Shown here piece by piece: positions 61,875 through 64,000 of a stretch of DNA of 64,000 nucleotides; position 1 is the stretch's first letter, and every line of letters begins with the position of its first letter. The position numbers and the translations under genes were made by a program. The notes below the pieces were generated by a model. It was not told the origin of the DNA and searched no databases. It saw nothing but the letters and a program-made list of their open reading frames with translations. Location: contig NZ_FXBS01000006.1 in NCBI RefSeq assembly GCF_900178005.1, forward strand, positions 1,116,001-1,180,000. The letters run 5' to 3'. The DNA comes from Tuberibacillus sp. Marseille-P3662. Lineage in GTDB: Bacteria > Bacillota > Bacilli > Bacillales > Sporolactobacillaceae.

Positions 61875-63107
61875 TTACATTAATGACCGTTCATGATCAT
61901 CTTTCTCTAGTTCAAATGTGGCATGCAATGCCTGCACAGCATCCTGCAAACGATCGTTTTTAATTAAGACCCAAATTGTTGTATGCGAATCGGCAGATTG
62001 TAAAATTTGGATACCCAAATCCGTTAAAGCATTGACAATCTTAGCCGTTACTCCGGGAATACCAGTCATACCCGCACCAACAGCAGAGACTTTGGCGCAT
62101 CCCTTCGTCACTTGTGGTTCATACCCCATCGACGTTAAGGTCTGAATCGCTTCTTCAGCCATGTCATCCATCACCGTATAAATGACACCCTGAGGACTAA
62201 TGTTAAAGAAATCGACACTGATCTGTTTTGCAGCCATCGATTTAAAAACTTTTTGCTGTAGGTCGTACTCACCTTCTTTGGCATCAACCTTAATTTGGGT
62301 GACACCCTTCACATAAGCAATACCAGTAATGAGACGGTCTTGAACATCGCGGCCGTCGTTTTCCTTTGTGATTGCTGTGACTAGGGTCCCAGGCTCGTTG
62401 GAATACGTTGAACGAATCCGAATGGGGACATCGGCCTGCATCGCAATTTCAACCGCACGCGGATGAATCACCTTCGCCCCTTGATAAGCCAAATTACTCA
62501 CTTCATTATATGTCAAGGTTGTTAATTGCCTAGCGTCTCCAACCATTCGTGGATCGGCCGTCATAACGCCTTCAACATCAGTGAAAATATCAACCCACTC
62601 AGCATTCAAAGCGGCCCCTAATGCCGTTGCAGACGTATCACTGCCGCCACGGCCAATGGTGGTCACTTCGCCGCTCTTTGATTGACCTTGAAAACCGGCT
62701 ACAACAACGACATCACGATCTTTTAACAGATTGTGTACGCGTTCCGGCTTCATGTCAATAATCTTAGCATCACTGAATTTCTCACTGGTTCTAAAACCAG
62801 CCTGCCCACCTGTCAATGCCTCTGACGTTAAGCCTGCTGAATTGAGCAGACCTGAAAAAACAATTGATGAAATCGTCTCACCGCACGACATTAACAAATC
62901 GGTTTCGCGTTTATTAACCATGGGTGCTCCATACAGACTTAATAACGTATCGGTGGCATAAGGGTCACCAGAACGTCCCATGGCTGATACAACGGCAACA
63001 ACTTTGTAGCCGTCGTTCACGGCATTCTGAACATGATTAACGGCCCTCAAGCGATCTTCATGGGTCTTGACCGATGTACCGCCGAATTTCTGAACAATCA
63101 CTTTCAT
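61875..63107 (-). CDS. dapG: Aspartokinase (DapG type)
   Basis: A 410-aa protein phosphorylating L-aspartate. KFGGTSVKTHEDR at the N terminus, TIGRGGSDTSATALGAAL in the kinase core, and two C-terminal ACT domains (GVTQIKVDAKEG, VSAVGAGMTGIPGVTAKI). Located between asd and dapA as in B. subtilis, where DapG is the diaminopimelate-sensitive isozyme that serves cell wall and spores. Confidence 0.95.
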   Translation of the reverse strand: MKVIVQKFGGTSVKTHEDRLRAVNHVQNAVNDGYKVVAVVSAMGRSGDPYATDTLLSLYGAPMVNKRETDLLMSCGETISSIVFSGLLNSAGLTSEALTGGQAGFRTSEKFSDAKIIDMKPERVHNLLKDRDVVVVAGFQGQSKSGEVTTIGRGGSDTSATALGAALNAEWVDIFTDVEGVMTADPRMVGDARQLTTLTYNEVSNLAYQGAKVIHPRAVEIAMQADVPIRIRSTYSNEPGTLVTAITKENDGRDVQDRLITGIAYVKGVTQIKVDAKEGEYDLQQKVFKSMAAKQISVDFFNISPQGVIYTVMDDMAEEAIQTLTSMGYEPQVTKGCAKVSAVGAGMTGIPGVTAKIVNALTDLGIQILQSADSHTTIWVLIKNDRLQDAVQALHATFELEKDDHERSLM

Positions 63108-63126
63108 AAATGGTCTCCTTTTTGCT

Positions 63127-64000
63127 TCAGTTGTTCAAAAGTTGTCGTTTAACAAGCGTTTCGGCGATCTGCACCGAATTCCAAGCCGCACCTTTTAATA
63201 GATTGTCGGATACGACCCACATATGATATCCATTCTCCATATCCAAATCTTGACGAATGCGTCCAACGAAGACATCCTTTTCTCCAACCGCTTGAACAGG
63301 CATTGGATAGCGTTGTTCGCTCGGATCATCTTGAACGGTCACACCTGCTGCATCATGTAATACTGATTTGATATTGTCCGTATCAACGTTTGACTGATCC
63401 AGCTCAACATAAACAGATTCCGCATGCCCTGTATTAATCGGTAAGCGGACACATGTCGCCGAAACAGGCAGATCAGCGTTCTCCATAATTTTCTTTGTTT
63501 CATTCGTCATTTTCATTTCTTCAAACGTGTAATCATTATCTTGAAAGGTATCGATTTGTGGTACAGCATTATAAGCAATCTGATAATGTTTGGGTTCACC
63601 TTTAACAGGTAAAATATGCGCCTCAGATGGTTCACCGTTAAGAACCGCTTGTGATTGATGCTGCATTTCTTCAACAGCTGATAGACCTGCACCTGAGACC
63701 GCTTGATAGGTTGATACAATAACACGTTTTAATCCGTACGATTGTCGTAATGGTTCAAGAGCCGCAACCATTTGAATGGTCGAACAATTAGGATTCGCAA
63801 TGATTCCTTGATGTTCCTGAAGCGCATGTTCGTTGACTTCCGGTACAACGAGCGGCACATCCGGATCCATCCGATAGGCACTTGTATTATCAACGACAAC
63901 AGCGCCGCGTTTGACAGCCTCCGGGGCTAACTGTTTTGAAATTGAGCCACCCGCACTAAAAAGCGCTAAATGTACCCCTTCAAACGCTTCTGGCGTTGCT
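63127..64000 (-). CDS. asd: Aspartate-semialdehyde dehydrogenase, C-terminal part (cut by window edge)
   Basis: The frame continues to the window end without a stop, so the N terminus is missing (about 290 aa visible). The upstream part reads [17 protein letters not shown], and the catalytic Cys lies in [10 protein letters not shown]. Substrate-binding [14 protein letters not shown]-type segment is present. It reduces aspartyl phosphate made by DapG to aspartate semialdehyde used by DapA. It lies 19 bp before dapG. Confidence 0.95.
   Translation of the reverse strand, partial: ATPEAFEGVHLALFSAGGSISKQLAPEAVKRGAVVVDNTSAYRMDPDVPLVVPEVNEHALQEHQGIIANPNCSTIQMVAALEPLRQSYGLKRVIVSTYQAVSGAGLSAVEEMQHQSQAVLNGEPSEAHILPVKGEPKHYQIAYNAVPQIDTFQDNDYTFEEMKMTNETKKIMENADLPVSATCVRLPINTGHAESVYVELDQSNVDTDNIKSVLHDAAGVTVQDDPSEQRYPMPVQAVGEKDVFVGRIRQDLDMENGYHMWVVSDNLLKGAAWNSVQIAETLVKRQLLNN

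Overview
The window looks like the chromosome of a spore-forming member of the Bacillales. Gene order closely follows the Bacillus subtilis dpaA/asd-dapG-dapA-rnjB-tepA-spoIIIE-ymf-pgsA-cinA-recA-rny-ymdB-spoVS-tdh-kbl-miaB-ymcA-cotE-mutS-mutL-miaA-hfq-spoVK-hflX-ynbB-glnA segment, read on the minus strand, and cotE, spoVS, spoVK and spoIIIE are sporulation genes. Sequence divergence and several order differences (no glnR before glnA, an inserted accessory block between rny and ymdB) argue against B. subtilis itself; I cannot name the genus from sequence alone.

Region 1 (1-15,250) is the lysogeny/early half of an integrated prophage whose integrase end abuts the 3' end of glnA. From right to left it carries a 385-aa tyrosine integrase, an ImmA/IrrE-type peptidase and a CI-like repressor (plus strand), a switch region with six copies of an AAGC-N5-GCTT operator, and then a tightly overlapping minus-strand early operon: Cro-like repressor, HTH protein, Rha antirepressor, DnaD-like and DnaC-like replication proteins, many very small proteins, a MazG-like hydrolase, ArpU late regulator and a 180-aa recombinase. 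To the left of this late switch, where packaging genes would be expected, lie two AT-rich defence-type modules: a plus-strand three-gene ABC-3C system (HNH effector, middle component, DUF2326 ATPase) and a minus-strand DUF3696 ATPase followed after one base by a PIN-domain gene cut by the window edge. The left end of the prophage is outside the window.

Region 2 (15,256-36,345) is core chromosome: nitrogen assimilation (glnA with a perfect TnrA/GlnR box), HflX, SpoVK, Hfq, tRNA modification (MiaA, MiaB), an NhaC-type antiporter, mismatch repair (MutS, MutL), coat protein CotE, RicA/YmcA, threonine catabolism (Tdh, Kbl), an M19 dipeptidase, SpoVS with a recognisable sigma-H promoter, and YmdB.

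Region 3 (36,487-44,822) is an accessory block between ymdB and rny: a Na/Pi cotransporter, a winged-helix protein of unknown role behind a palindromic operator, a polysaccharide deacetylase with a possible AUU start, a tubby/LURP-like protein, a GntR-ABC transporter operon of YtrA type with three clear operators, and a 202-bp tandem repeat rich in hairpins.

Region 4 (44,823-64,000) returns to core: rny, recA, cinA, pgsA, the ymfMKJIHF group, spoIIIE, ylzJ, tepA, rnjB, dapA, dapG and a partial asd. A roughly 80-100-bp structured repeat that contains the ribosome-binding site lies upstream of both tepA (one copy) and dapA (two tandem copies). The strongest candidates for little-described biology are the two defence modules, the repeat-borne 5' leaders of tepA and dapA, and the hairpin-swapping repeat near 44.2-44.8 kb.
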